A DNA stretch of 64,000 nucleotides from contig NZ_FOHU01000008.1 of NCBI RefSeq assembly GCF_900111615.1, positions 1 through 64,000 of the forward strand. Direction: 5' to 3'. Source of the stretch: Natronincola peptidivorans. Its GTDB lineage: Bacteria > Bacillota > Clostridia > Peptostreptococcales > Natronincolaceae. Position 1 is the first letter of the stretch; each line of letters begins with the position of its first letter. Below are positions 16,926-26,212 of the stretch, one piece after another. Made by a program: the position numbers and the translations under genes. The notes under the pieces were generated by a model. The model was not told where the DNA came from, searched no databases, and saw nothing but the letters and a program-made list of their open reading frames with translations.

Positions 16926-18065
16926 TTAGTAGGGCGAATAAAACTTTTGTGTATAATAGGTATTATAGTTTCCGCCAAAATAAACACCAACCCCTAATCT
17001 TTCAAAGCTACCCAATATGTTTTCTCTATGGCCAATGGAATTCATCCAGTTCTGATGTGCAAATATTGCTGAGGTTTGACCAGCCGCAATGTTTTCACCT
17101 GATGTTCTCCAAGAAATCCCTTCTTTTTCTAATCTATCAGAGGGGCCTTCTCCATTGGGGTTTTTATGATCGAAAAAGTTTCTTTTCGCCATATCCTTGC
17201 TTTGTTTTCTAGCAGCCATCATAGCCTGTTGATCCCACTGAAACTGAGGTAAGTTAAAATGTACTCTGGTGGCATTAGCAAGATCAAACACTTGTTTTTC
17301 AAAGCTCTCCTTCAGTTCTTCTGTTGGTTTCCCATAAAATCCTTTTAAAGCTTCCTCTGTATTCTTCTCTATCAACTGTATCGCTATTACCTTATTGTTG
17401 TTATGAATATCAAAAAAAATGGTTGCATAATAATTGTAAATCAAATAGGTATAGTATTCCTCTGGACTACTTAAATAGTACATGGTATTATCCTTTTTAA
17501 GATACTCAAGGGGCTTACCTAATAGCTTCTCAACAGTTACTCGATCAGCTCCTATCTGAGTTTCTCCCTCAGTTTGCAATTGAGGTGAATTCGTATATAT
17601 ACCTACCACTTTATCTTCTTGAATACCTACTTGAAGATATTTAGAGTAGTCCCCATTGTATATATACCATTGAAAACCATATTGGCTCTCATCCTTGCGG
17701 TTAGGTTGTCCCAATGTGCTAATTACTTTTTCTACAGAATCACCGATAGCTATCTCCAGTAAAATCACATTTTTTTCTTTCTCTATTTCTTCTAGAGACC
17801 TAGAAGGGTTTCCCTTTAAAATATGATTATCTAATGATCCAAGTAAATACCTCATCTTTGACCTTATATTGGCCTCTGCATTTTTTAGTCTACTGTTATT
17901 CTCAGGCATTACTTGGAGGTTGTTATTATACCAATCTGTAAGTTTTGTGCTGCTAATCGTCATAATTATTGATTGACTTTTAGGTATGATAAGGGATGGA
18001 TTTTTATAAACAGCAATTGTTAGTCCTATGACTAAAAACAATATAAGTCTTTTGAAAAGCCTCAT
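16926..18065 (-). CDS. CAP-domain (SCP/PR-1, YkwD-like) membrane-anchored protein
   Basis: A 379-residue exported protein. An N-terminal hydrophobic segment (about 5-20) serves as signal or membrane anchor. The middle part (about 110-235) looks like the CAP-associated domain, with a repeated GDSVEKVISTLGQPNRKD / GADRVTVEKLLGKPLE pattern. The C-terminal CAP domain (about 250-375) shows LANATRVHFNLPQFQWDQQAMMAARKQS in family style, DHKNPNGEGPSDRL, ENIAAGQTSA and GHRENILGSFERLGVGV. Bacterial CAP proteins are secreted or wall-associated and their activity is mostly unknown. The gene is divergent from the TraB-family gene. The start has GAGGAGG. Confidence 0.88.
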   Translation of the reverse strand: MRLFKRLILFLVIGLTIAVYKNPSLIIPKSQSIIMTISSTKLTDWYNNNLQVMPENNSRLKNAEANIRSKMRYLLGSLDNHILKGNPSRSLEEIEKEKNVILLEIAIGDSVEKVISTLGQPNRKDESQYGFQWYIYNGDYSKYLQVGIQEDKVVGIYTNSPQLQTEGETQIGADRVTVEKLLGKPLEYLKKDNTMYYLSSPEEYYTYLIYNYYATIFFDIHNNNKVIAIQLIEKNTEEALKGFYGKPTEELKESFEKQVFDLANATRVHFNLPQFQWDQQAMMAARKQSKDMAKRNFFDHKNPNGEGPSDRLEKEGISWRTSGENIAAGQTSAIFAHQNWMNSIGHRENILGSFERLGVGVYFGGNYNTYYTQKFYSPY

Positions 18066-18491
18066 ATGAGAAACCTCCTCTGCTTATCTATTCTTTCTTT
18101 AGTTAATATTTTTCATTGGATTATTCCATAATATAATTAACATGTTTCTTTGGTGTATTATTACCCACTTCAGCGTAAATACATATTTTTTCATGTGTAC
18201 TTTCAGCAGAAAAATTTTGCAGTTTAAAAATCTTTATCAGTTTTTTTCATTATATATTATTTTTATTACTAAAGATATAATAATTAAGAGAACTATTTTG
18301 TAGCTAGCGTCCTTTATTGTTATAAATCCAATCGTTTAGCATCTGTCAAAAATTGTAATTGACCTTTATCTTATGGGTTTAAACCTCTATTTATAAATTT
18401 TATCCCTCAATATTCTATAGTCTTGCCATAATATGGGTAAATGTGTACAATAAACAGTAGATTATTTTTTTATAGGAAAGTTGGTTAATAT
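18066..18491. other. Divergent intergenic region
   Basis: About 425 AT-rich bases between the CAP-domain gene and the TraB-family gene. It contains the promoter at 18423-18451 for the plus-strand gene. I see no RNA element, small gene or repeat in the rest. Confidence 0.5.
18423..18451 (+). promoter_or_regulatory. Promoter of the TraB-family gene
   Basis: TTGCCA (18423-18428), 17-base spacer, TACAAT (18446-18451), about 40 bases before the start codon. Confidence 0.65.
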
Positions 18492-19667
18492 ATGAATGAT
18501 GAAAGTGTTCCTAGATTATATTTAGATGATAAAGAGATTATATTGATTGGTACAGCTCATGTATCAAAACAAAGTGTTGATGAGGTAAAAAATGTAATTG
18601 AAAAAGAAAAACCTGATACTGTTTGTGTTGAATTGGACCAACAAAGATATAACTCCATTGTTCATCAAAACCGATGGCAGCAGATGGATATTTTCAAAGT
18701 TATAAGAGAAAAGAAATCTACTTTTCTTTTAATAAATCTTATGGTCTCAGCTTTTCAGAAGCGAATTGCAAAACAATTTAATATTAAGCCAGGACAAGAA
18801 ATGATCCAAGCTATTGAATCTGCTAAAAGCATTGACGCTACACTAATATTAGCTGATAGAAATATACAGGTAACATTTCTACGAATTTGGCATGGTATAG
18901 GATTAAAAGGAAAAGTGCAGCTGCTTACAAGTATTCTTTTTGGTTTTTTTGATGAGGAAGAAATAACTGAAGAAACACTAGAAAGCTTGAAAGCTAAAGA
19001 TACTTTAACTTCTATGCTAGGAGAATTCACAGAAGCATTTCCTAGGTTGAAAGCTTTTTTAGTAGATGAAAGAGACTGTTATTTAGCCCAAAAAATAAAA
19101 GAAGCTCCCGGTAAGAAAATAGTGGCTGTCCTAGGTGCTGCTCATGTACCTGGGGTAACGAGAGAAATCTATAAAGAGCATGACTTAAATGCATTAACAA
19201 AGCTTCCTAAAAAATCCAATAAGCCCCGCTTTATTTCTTGGCTTATTCCTATCATTATTATTGGCATCATTGCTTCTACCTATTATTTTAGTCGCTCTGC
19301 TGCTAAGGACTTAACTTTAAGCTGGATATTGTGGAACAGTATTTTATCAGCTTTAGGAACCATTTTAGCTTTCGGTCATATTCTTACTATTATCACTTCT
19401 TTATTGATAGCACCCTTCACCTCTTTGAATCCTTTTTTTGGTGCTGGATGGGTAGCTGGCCTTGTAGAAGCCTTTATTAGACGTCCACATGTAAAGGATT
19501 TTGAAGATTTATCAGAGGATATTTTTACCTTAAAGGGATTTTGGAAAAATAAAGTAACCCGCATTCTTTTAGTGGTCATTTTCACGAATATAGGTAGTGT
19601 AGTAGGTAGTTTTATTGGTGGAGCAGATGTACTACGTATTTTTTTAAGAACCATCAAAGGGCCTTAG
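18492..19667 (+). CDS. TraB/TIKI family membrane protein
   Basis: A 391-residue protein of the TraB family. The N-terminal domain (about 1-230) has the conserved ILIGTAHVSKQSVDEVKNVI motif, PDTVCVELDQQRYNSI, a central EAFPRLKAFLVDERD segment and VVAVLGAAHVPGV, whose paired GTAH and GAAH motifs are thought to form a metal-dependent hydrolase-like site. Four hydrophobic helices fill the C-terminal part (about 248-385). The related eukaryotic Tiki proteins are membrane metalloproteases and the enterococcal TraB blocks pheromone production; the role in clostridia is unknown. The ribosome binding site is weak (AGGAAAG). The gene has its own promoter and terminator. Confidence 0.88.
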   Translation: MNDESVPRLYLDDKEIILIGTAHVSKQSVDEVKNVIEKEKPDTVCVELDQQRYNSIVHQNRWQQMDIFKVIREKKSTFLLINLMVSAFQKRIAKQFNIKPGQEMIQAIESAKSIDATLILADRNIQVTFLRIWHGIGLKGKVQLLTSILFGFFDEEEITEETLESLKAKDTLTSMLGEFTEAFPRLKAFLVDERDCYLAQKIKEAPGKKIVAVLGAAHVPGVTREIYKEHDLNALTKLPKKSNKPRFISWLIPIIIIGIIASTYYFSRSAAKDLTLSWILWNSILSALGTILAFGHILTIITSLLIAPFTSLNPFFGAGWVAGLVEAFIRRPHVKDFEDLSEDIFTLKGFWKNKVTRILLVVIFTNIGSVVGSFIGGADVLRIFLRTIKGP

Positions 19668-19683
19668 TACTGGCCCTTTCTTT
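19656..19683 (+). terminator. Intrinsic terminator of the TraB-family gene
   Basis: AAAGGGCC and GGCCCTTT form an 8-bp stem with an 8-base loop that includes the stop codon, followed by CTTTATT. Confidence 0.85.
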
Positions 19684-19839
19684 ATTAATTGCCATTAACC
19701 TCCTCCTGTCATTTGTTACCCTGGAGAAAGTAAAAAGTAGCGAAAGCATCTTTTGCCTAAATCACATTTTTAGTATGCTGAAGATAAAATCTTAAGTAGA
19801 TTTCTATAAACAGTTTGTCAAAGTTAACCTCAGTACTAT

Positions 19840-21144
19840 TTAATGTATCTTGAATTGGAAAGCATGATTATAGTTAAATGCCTTTATTTCCTGTTGATTA
19901 TAGGGCTCCTTTAACCCTTCTGCCATTACTAATATCTGTATGTTTTCTGATTCTTCATTATCAACTTGAGCATAGTAAGTACCTTTTGAGATATCCTTTA
20001 ATACTACCCATTTATATCCCTGTATATTGCCTTCATAAATATAAGGATAAGGTGTATTGATAGATCCTTCCTCTAGTTGTATCACTAGTCTTTCTTCATT
20101 TTGAATCTTTATCTTGGGGGCTCCTGAAAAAATAATATGTAAGGTATTGTCCTGCATTTTTGTCTTTTCCTTAGGTTTAACTGAAACCTCTGGAGTATAG
20201 ATCTTTTTTATATAAGAAAAGCCTTCTTCTACTATATTCCGATGATTTGCTTCCATATAGTATTGTTTATCTGTTTGTATCCCTGCACTTTTCAATGTTA
20301 CTGTCCCGTCTCCATCTAATGTCTCTACTGAATCTAAGATTACTTCCTCGTAATTATTTGTTAGCTTCTCTTTATCTATCATTAAATACTCTACTGTAGA
20401 AAAATTATATCCAACAATATTATAAAACTCCTTTACCCTATACTGCAATAAAGTATGATTTGCGTTTAATTCATCCAGAAAATAATTTCTATACTTCATA
20501 TAGTATTGGGGGACTGTCTTCCACTTACCGTTGCCATCATCATAGCATAAAACATTTCCATAATCTGCACAAGGTATCAGTTCTCCGATGGAGGGGAGAT
20601 TCTTATGGATTTCTTCAAGGTTTTCTATTCCGAAGGATAAATTTAATAATTTCAATAAAATCCATATATAGCCTCTATAAACCAAGTTGTAAAAATTACT
20701 TTTATTATTCTTTTTTAACAATGTTCCTGTAGACCACAGGTAATAAGCATCAACTGACCCTTTATTGGGGGTTCCTATCATGATTACTTTCTCAAAGTCA
20801 TATTGATACTCCCTGCTCTGTATATAAGTCCTGGCAACAAGTCCTCCCATGCTATGACAAATGATATCTATTTTATCATGGGGATACTTTTTCTTTACTT
20901 CTGCAATCATAGGTTTTAAATATGTCTCAACAATAGTATGGTTCATTTGTCTCCAGTCATAATAGCAAATAAATAAATTATCATTTTCTGCGTAACCTAG
21001 TTCTTCTAGTTCTTCTATCAAAGGTTCATAAATCCAGCGGGCTATACCAAAACTCCAATTCCCTGTTCCAGGAATAATATCATTACTCATTGAACACATT
21101 AAGCCTGGAATCAATATAATAGGATTTCTATTTATTTTTTCCAA
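19840..21144 (-). CDS. Lipase/acyltransferase-like alpha/beta hydrolase (LCAT family)
   Basis: A 434-residue alpha/beta hydrolase resembling lecithin:cholesterol acyltransferase and bacterial lipases. Near the N-terminus PIILIPGLMCS marks the oxyanion-hole strand, YYDWRQ is the LCAT-type YDWR motif, and the nucleophile serine 98 sits in IICHSMGGLVAR. A TPNKGSVDA segment follows, and GDGTVTLKS probably precedes the catalytic acid. No signal peptide is visible, so it may act in the cytoplasm. The start is TTG at 21144 with AGGAGGAG upstream. The last hundred residues form an unrecognised extension. Substrate is unknown; plausible ones are membrane phospholipids or storage lipids. Confidence 0.85.
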   Translation of the reverse strand: MEKINRNPIILIPGLMCSMSNDIIPGTGNWSFGIARWIYEPLIEELEELGYAENDNLFICYYDWRQMNHTIVETYLKPMIAEVKKKYPHDKIDIICHSMGGLVARTYIQSREYQYDFEKVIMIGTPNKGSVDAYYLWSTGTLLKKNNKSNFYNLVYRGYIWILLKLLNLSFGIENLEEIHKNLPSIGELIPCADYGNVLCYDDGNGKWKTVPQYYMKYRNYFLDELNANHTLLQYRVKEFYNIVGYNFSTVEYLMIDKEKLTNNYEEVILDSVETLDGDGTVTLKSAGIQTDKQYYMEANHRNIVEEGFSYIKKIYTPEVSVKPKEKTKMQDNTLHIIFSGAPKIKIQNEERLVIQLEEGSINTPYPYIYEGNIQGYKWVVLKDISKGTYYAQVDNEESENIQILVMAEGLKEPYNQQEIKAFNYNHAFQFKIH

Positions 21145-21215
21145 AAGAATCTCCTCCTACCTATAAATTAGTACTTAATACTATACTAATTTATGCTAAG
21201 TAGTTGGAGGAAAAT

Positions 21216-21250
21216 ACAAAAAAGTGGTAATTATCTATTTACCACTTTTT
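21216..21250 (-). terminator. Intrinsic terminator of ogt
   Basis: AAAAAGTGGTAA pairs perfectly with TTACCACTTTTT around an 8-base loop; T tract on the minus strand. The gene's last codons form one arm. Confidence 0.85.
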
Positions 21251-21767
21251 CTTTCTCTATTTTTATCCCTTCAAAGGCCAATAGTTTTTCTTTGATATCT
21301 ATCCCACCATTATATCCTACTAGCTTCATGTTCATTCCAATAACTCGATGACAAGGAACAATGATAGGGATGGGATTCCTTTTATTCGCTAATCCTACAG
21401 CTCTTACTGCCTTAGGATTTCCGATTTTATTAGCAATGGTTTGGTAGCTAACAACTTCTCCAAAGGGGATCTCCAATAAAGTATTCCATACTTTTTTTTG
21501 AAACGGCGTACCTTTTAAATCTAAGGGAATCGTAAATTGCTTTCGAGCACCCTGAAAATACTCAGTTATTTGCTGAAGAAATTGGTGATTTTTGCTTTTA
21601 TTATAAGTGATATTCTCTAAAGGAGAGAATTTCTTTATATCTTTTATAAAAGATTCTTCTGATTGATTAATACCTATAGCTACTAAACCTTTTTCATTTG
21701 AAGCTATATAAAGCTGAAGATCTAACATGTGAAGGCAGCTGAAGAAAATTTTAATCATCTCCCTCAT
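21231..21767 (-). CDS. ogt: Methylated-DNA--protein-cysteine S-methyltransferase
   Basis: A suicide repair protein of up to 178 residues that takes the alkyl group from O6-alkylguanine in DNA. The acceptor cysteine is in PIIVPCHRVIG (about 136-146); TPFQKKVWNTLLEIPFGEVVSYQTIA and NPKAVRAVGLANKRNP are the DNA-binding helix-turn-helix and arginine finger. The start is uncertain: the frame can begin at 21767 inside the upstream DUF2225 gene, at ATG 21758 next to GAGGGAG, or at a later methionine (MLDLQLYIAS), which fits the family start best but lacks a binding site. Overlap with the upstream gene suggests coupled translation. Confidence 0.93.
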   Translation of the reverse strand: MREMIKIFFSCLHMLDLQLYIASNEKGLVAIGINQSEESFIKDIKKFSPLENITYNKSKNHQFLQQITEYFQGARKQFTIPLDLKGTPFQKKVWNTLLEIPFGEVVSYQTIANKIGNPKAVRAVGLANKRNPIPIIVPCHRVIGMNMKLVGYNGGIDIKEKLLAFEGIKIEKEKVVNR

Positions 21768-22446
21768 CAGTTTTTATCACTTGATATTCTTCCCGTGCTA
21801 ATCTCCATTGCTCTCTAGCCATTAATTGAATTTGTCTTTTCTTTTTAATATCAGGATGTTCTAGGGCTTTACTATACCATTTTATAGCTCCTTTTGGATC
21901 ATGAAATCTTCTATGTAGTTCTCCTACTAAATAAGCTAAGGATACTTCATCTAATCCTGCAATAGGTAGAGGTTCTTGTTGATAGGCATTCTGAAAATGA
22001 TTCAAAGCATATTTTAAGAACTCTGTTTCTCTTTGATCATTCACATCTCGATATAACCATCCTAGCTTTAAACATAATCCACCTATATATCCCTTAGATT
22101 TTTTTAATAGCTGTGCTACTAATAGGGCTAATTTATAGGTTGCTTCTGCTTCTTCATAGGTTCTAGGGCCACCATAATGTCTTTGGTTCCATTTTTTTGA
22201 TATATTATCCATCAAAAGGCTTTTTTGTTCCTTTGTTAAATCTGTAAATTCGCTTTCTGTAGCACTAAAGCCACAGTTAGGACATACCCAAACATGATAA
22301 TAAATGGGGTTAACATCTTTATATTTCACATAAAAATCCGTACCTCTCTCTACAACCTTCAGACTTCTAGTTCTTACCTTTTTTGTAGTAAAGCTATTTT
22401 TACAGCATGGACAATCCAGTCTTTTATCATATAGTAAATGTTCCAT
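21751..22446 (-). CDS. DUF2225 domain-containing protein
   Basis: A 231-residue protein of the DUF2225 family. Two cysteine pairs near the N-terminus, CPCC (about 13-16) and CPNC (about 55-58), suggest a zinc ribbon. The rest is alpha-helical and TPR-like, with LALLVAQLLKKSKGYIGGLCLKLGWLYRD in family style and the segment RFHDPKGAIKWYSKALEHP resembling a TPR repeat. The function is unknown. Its last codons overlap the ogt start region, so the two form an operon. The start has GGAGG. Confidence 0.87.
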   Translation of the reverse strand: MEHLLYDKRLDCPCCKNSFTTKKVRTRSLKVVERGTDFYVKYKDVNPIYYHVWVCPNCGFSATESEFTDLTKEQKSLLMDNISKKWNQRHYGGPRTYEEAEATYKLALLVAQLLKKSKGYIGGLCLKLGWLYRDVNDQRETEFLKYALNHFQNAYQQEPLPIAGLDEVSLAYLVGELHRRFHDPKGAIKWYSKALEHPDIKKKRQIQLMAREQWRLAREEYQVIKTDEGDD

Positions 22447-22515
22447 TGTCTACCTCCAAAGAAAATGTATTGTTGTCTTTCATTCTATGATATAACTTTT
22501 CTACACAAAATGGAA

Positions 22516-22543
22516 GAAAACCTCAAGAATTTTATTCTTGAGG
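22516..22543 (-). terminator. Intrinsic terminator of the VanW gene
   Basis: CCTCAAGAAT and ATTCTTGAGG form a perfect 10-bp stem with a 3-base loop (22521-22543) followed on the minus strand by TTTTCTTCC. The stop codon lies within it. Confidence 0.85.
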
Positions 22544-24007
22544 CTGAAAAATAGGCTGATTTTCCTGAATTTCATTACTTTCTGTCTCTGGTGACAAGCT
22601 TTCTTCTTCTATAGCTCCCTCTACTGGCTCTTCTATTTTAGATACTGGTTTAGGCTTACTTCCCTCTAGGATAATAGCGTTTACTGGTTTATAATAATCT
22701 GTTGAGATTCGCTCTCTTTTAATTTCCCTACCCTTTTCATGATATATTTTATAGGTGTTTACTCTATACCCCTTTTTTGATTCCTGCTTTATTTCCTGTT
22801 CTCCAATAAACATATTATTATCTTTCTTTATTTCTACCTTTGGCTCAAAAACCTCTAGTACCTGTGAAACAAGGGTAATGACTATGTTATCTTCCTTGGA
22901 ACCATATATTTTCACAAATACCCTATCCCCCGATACAAAGCTTTCAATGTATATGGGATTTTCATAATTATTGACAAACTTTAAGTCTATTAATGTGCCA
23001 TATATCGTAGCATCATGTCCTAACGGCACATAAGGAACTGTCAAAGAGTGATTTCGCCTTTCGGTTATCTCTAGGTTTCCTCTAACAACTGCATTATACA
23101 AGGTAGTAGATACTTGACAAATACCGCCGCCAATCCCCGGTACTAGCTCACCGTTAACAATAACAGGAGCCTCTTGATACCCCTGTTCTACACCCCTAGG
23201 AATTGTTGCATCATTGAAGGAAAACTCTTCCTGAGGCATCATTAAGATGCCATTTATGCTTTTAGCTGCTAAGGCTATATTTGCATTTCTACCCCTCTGT
23301 TGAAGATTAAAGGCAGTACTAAATTCTCCAATCACTTCTTTTATGTTTAACAATTTTTCCGCTGTGATTTCGGGAGTAATGGTTTCTATAGGTATATTTA
23401 TATCCTGCAGACTAAATGTTTGCATTCTCCCTGCAATCAGTTCCTTAAGACGATCTTCTTGCACCTGTAGACCTAATTCCTCTTTGGTGATATGAAATAC
23501 ACCACTTTGCCGTTTAATACTAGCCTCCTGTGCCTCTTTATTAATATCCTCTGCTATGGTTTTTATGAAAGCCTCTAAAGCTTCCTTATCATAGTGTGTA
23601 GCTAGTGGGATGGTGATTGGATTGTTTCTTAAATAGTAGATGTTTCTTATTCTGCTAAATGCATTTCCATCTCTGCCAAATCTGTAGGCCTGGTATATTG
23701 CATCATCATAGAGGTATGTATAACCTAAATCCTTATAGGCTAAACCTTTGCTATACTCTTCATATACTACATCCACCTTTAAGGATTCTAGCTCTTTTTC
23801 ATAAATACCTCTAATTCTTTCCTCCGCCTGAAGCTTTGTAAGCCCACTGACTTCTATGGTTTCAATATATACTTTTGGATAGATAGTTTCTCTATTTAAT
23901 AGTAGCAATGTCAATGTTAAAAAAGCTATTAACCCTGATGCCATAATCATGATAATAACCCATAGCATTATTTTTTTCTTACTTACTTTGAGGACAGTAG
24001 GCTCCAT
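22532..24007 (-). CDS. VanW family protein with peptidoglycan-binding and G5 domains
   Basis: A 491-residue membrane-anchored extracellular protein. An N-terminal transmembrane helix (about 12-37) is followed by two putative peptidoglycan-binding (PG_binding_4-like) segments (about 50-220), the VanW domain (about 225-360; EFSTAFNLQQRGRNANIALAA, MMPQEEFSFND and GGGICQVSTTLYNAVV) and a G5-type domain (about 380-450). A proline/glutamate-rich tail ends the protein. VanW occurs in some vancomycin-resistance clusters, but the isolated family is widespread in clostridia and its activity is unknown; cell-wall interaction is the reasonable inference. The start has AAGGAG. It stands downstream of the FtsA-like gene. 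Confidence 0.9.
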   Translation of the reverse strand: MEPTVLKVSKKKIMLWVIIMIMASGLIAFLTLTLLLLNRETIYPKVYIETIEVSGLTKLQAEERIRGIYEKELESLKVDVVYEEYSKGLAYKDLGYTYLYDDAIYQAYRFGRDGNAFSRIRNIYYLRNNPITIPLATHYDKEALEAFIKTIAEDINKEAQEASIKRQSGVFHITKEELGLQVQEDRLKELIAGRMQTFSLQDINIPIETITPEITAEKLLNIKEVIGEFSTAFNLQQRGRNANIALAAKSINGILMMPQEEFSFNDATIPRGVEQGYQEAPVIVNGELVPGIGGGICQVSTTLYNAVVRGNLEITERRNHSLTVPYVPLGHDATIYGTLIDLKFVNNYENPIYIESFVSGDRVFVKIYGSKEDNIVITLVSQVLEVFEPKVEIKKDNNMFIGEQEIKQESKKGYRVNTYKIYHEKGREIKRERISTDYYKPVNAIILEGSKPKPVSKIEEPVEGAIEEESLSPETESNEIQENQPIFQPQE

Positions 24008-24142
24008 AACATCACTCCTTGATGTAATTATACTTTATAGTTAGATCCCACACAATCTAGTGATAAAATAATTTATAAAATCTTTAAAAATAAGTAATAT
24101 ATTTTAATCATATTGCTTTTTGAAGAAAATTATTCAAACTAC

Positions 24143-26089
24143 TTAATCCCAGTAAACCCATACTTCATCTCCATCCTTTAAAGCATCCGTATAGTTTGCG
24201 GTGTTGCCATTATGTTTTATGACCAATCTCCCTTGTACCCTTGTCCTGTCAAAATCGATATAGTTAAATATATCTACAAAGATTAGATCTTTTTTTCCAG
24301 CGTTAATTTTCAATGGTTCACCATTATAAATAACTTCAATTCCAGGCTCTTCTAGTACAGGGGCTTCCTCTTTTATCTTTTTATCTATTATAATCTGTTT
24401 TATACCATCCAATTTAGTGTGTAGATTTCCTTTTTCTCCGTTTAGATAGATATCATGGTCCTGGAAGGAAATGTCTAAAGAATCGCATAGGTCTTGAAGG
24501 TTAGTTAATATTGTATACTCCACTTGATCTTCATGCTGCAGCTTATAGTTGGGATTTACCTGGTGTCCATTAACCTTGATATCCTTGTATCTATGAATTG
24601 TCTTATCATTTACAGATATTGTATTATTAAGTTCAATGATATCCTTCAAAGAAATATTGGGCTTTTTTCCTTCTGTGGCAGGATTTATTATAATGACATC
24701 ATTATTTTCTAGCATGGTGTCTAAATGAGCCGTCTTTCCATTGACTAGGATTTTAGCTGGTTCTCCATATTCTCCAAAGAAAAGCTTTTCTTCGCCATTG
24801 ATATGAACCTTTATTTTTTCGCCTTTTTTAGGTATCAAATCTCTAGGATTAAAGCCTATAGCTACCAATGAATCACTAACTTTAAGTCTTTTTGTTTTAA
24901 ATATTTTGATTGTCTTTCTATTGACTTCAACTTCAATAAAATCAGTTTGCTTATTTTTAATAGCTTTAACCATAATACCAATTGGGGTAATCCCTTCTGG
25001 TCCATTGATGATAGCTGTATCCAACTGAAGGTTCTGAATAATTTCCATACTGCGAATAACTACTCTTTCCTTGGGCAACTGTAAGTAATCAGCTATTAGC
25101 TCACTTAATCGTGGACTTTGACTTCCACCTCCTATCAGAAAAACAACACTAGGCGATTTGCCATTTTGTTCAAGAATACTTTCTGCTATATCCTTTGCCA
25201 CTACCTCTATTGCTGGTTGGATTTTATCTGCTATATCTTTTGATTTCACCTCATGGGAGATACCAACAATGTCGGTGAATTTTTGTTCTTCTTCGCTACA
25301 AAGAGTACATTTAATTTTTTCTGCACTATCAAAATCCAATAGATAGGTCTTTGCCAATGCTTCAGTAATTTCATCTCCAGCGGTAGACGTCATACCATAA
25401 GCTGTTACTGTGCCATCCCTTGTAATGGCTATATCTGAGGTTCCAGCCCCAATGTCTACTAATGCAATATTCAATAGCCTCATATTTTCTGGGACAGCTA
25501 CTTCTATAGCAGCAATAGGCTCCAGTGTAAGATATCCTACCTCTAGAGCTGCCTTTTCCATAACAGTATATAGGCTGTCTATCACAATTCTTGGTAAAAA
25601 TGTAGCCAAAATATCTATTTTAAATTTCCTACCTTTATGACCTATAGGATTTGTAATCAGGCCATCATTTAAATAATAATTTATTACTGTATGCCCTACA
25701 CAGAAATAATTGGTTGCTTCCTCTTGATGCTTTTCTAGCTCCTTTTGCGCCTGCTGTATTCCTTCTATCTCAATACTACTTATAAAGTGTCTATCAATTT
25801 CTTTCAGTTCATCTAGTTCTCTCTCTAAGGAGGTTTGGTAGGTTTTTAAAGCTCTACCAGCGGCAGCAATGGACACTTCCTTTAAAGGAAAACCTATTTT
25901 TTCTTCCAGCTTTGCCTTAACTTTTTTAACGACCTCCACTACCCCTTCAATATCATGGATTTGCCCGTCATACATGACTCGCTTTGAATGAAACTCTATA
26001 GCTGCATGATGTATCATTATTTTCTCATTTTGTAATGTTCCTAATAATCCTGCAATACTTCTTGTACCAATATCCAAAACAAATATCAT
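24143..26089 (-). CDS. FtsA/PilM-like actin-fold ATPase with repeated C-terminal small domains
   Basis: A 648-residue protein. Residues 1 to about 370 are an actin-fold ATPase of the FtsA/PilM group: phosphate-1 VLDIGTRSIAGLLG (4-17), the FtsA-style helix AAAGRALKT, phosphate-2 LVDIGAGTSDIAIT (about 213-226) and the adenosine motif VFLIGGGSQSPRL. The remaining 275 residues hold several short similar units, each with VNG...L...DDV spacing (VNGKTAHLDTMLENNDVI, VNGHQVNPNYKLQHEDQV, HNGNTANYTDALKDGDEV), which look like beta-grasp or SLBB-like modules. Normal FtsA is about 420 residues and ends in a membrane-binding helix, which I do not see. The call 'cell-division-like ATPase' is by fold only; no ftsZ or pilus gene is near. 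Confidence 0.8.
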   Translation of the reverse strand: MIFVLDIGTRSIAGLLGTLQNEKIMIHHAAIEFHSKRVMYDGQIHDIEGVVEVVKKVKAKLEEKIGFPLKEVSIAAAGRALKTYQTSLERELDELKEIDRHFISSIEIEGIQQAQKELEKHQEEATNYFCVGHTVINYYLNDGLITNPIGHKGRKFKIDILATFLPRIVIDSLYTVMEKAALEVGYLTLEPIAAIEVAVPENMRLLNIALVDIGAGTSDIAITRDGTVTAYGMTSTAGDEITEALAKTYLLDFDSAEKIKCTLCSEEEQKFTDIVGISHEVKSKDIADKIQPAIEVVAKDIAESILEQNGKSPSVVFLIGGGSQSPRLSELIADYLQLPKERVVIRSMEIIQNLQLDTAIINGPEGITPIGIMVKAIKNKQTDFIEVEVNRKTIKIFKTKRLKVSDSLVAIGFNPRDLIPKKGEKIKVHINGEEKLFFGEYGEPAKILVNGKTAHLDTMLENNDVIIINPATEGKKPNISLKDIIELNNTISVNDKTIHRYKDIKVNGHQVNPNYKLQHEDQVEYTILTNLQDLCDSLDISFQDHDIYLNGEKGNLHTKLDGIKQIIIDKKIKEEAPVLEEPGIEVIYNGEPLKINAGKKDLIFVDIFNYIDFDRTRVQGRLVIKHNGNTANYTDALKDGDEVWVYWD

Positions 26090-26163
26090 CCTATTACATC
26101 CTTTCTGCTAACGCTTTTCTTCTATAAGCTTTATTCTCCGTTTATATGACATTTTCCTTTTTA

Positions 26164-26206
26164 GATAAAAAGAAAGATGTCTAAATTTGTTTTTGACATC
26201 TTTCTT
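26164..26206 (-). terminator. Intrinsic terminator of nth
   Basis: AGAAAGATGTC and GACATCTTTCT form a perfect 11-bp stem around a 13-base loop, followed by TTTTATC on the minus strand just after the nth stop. Confidence 0.88.
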
Positions 26207-26212
26207 GAGCTA

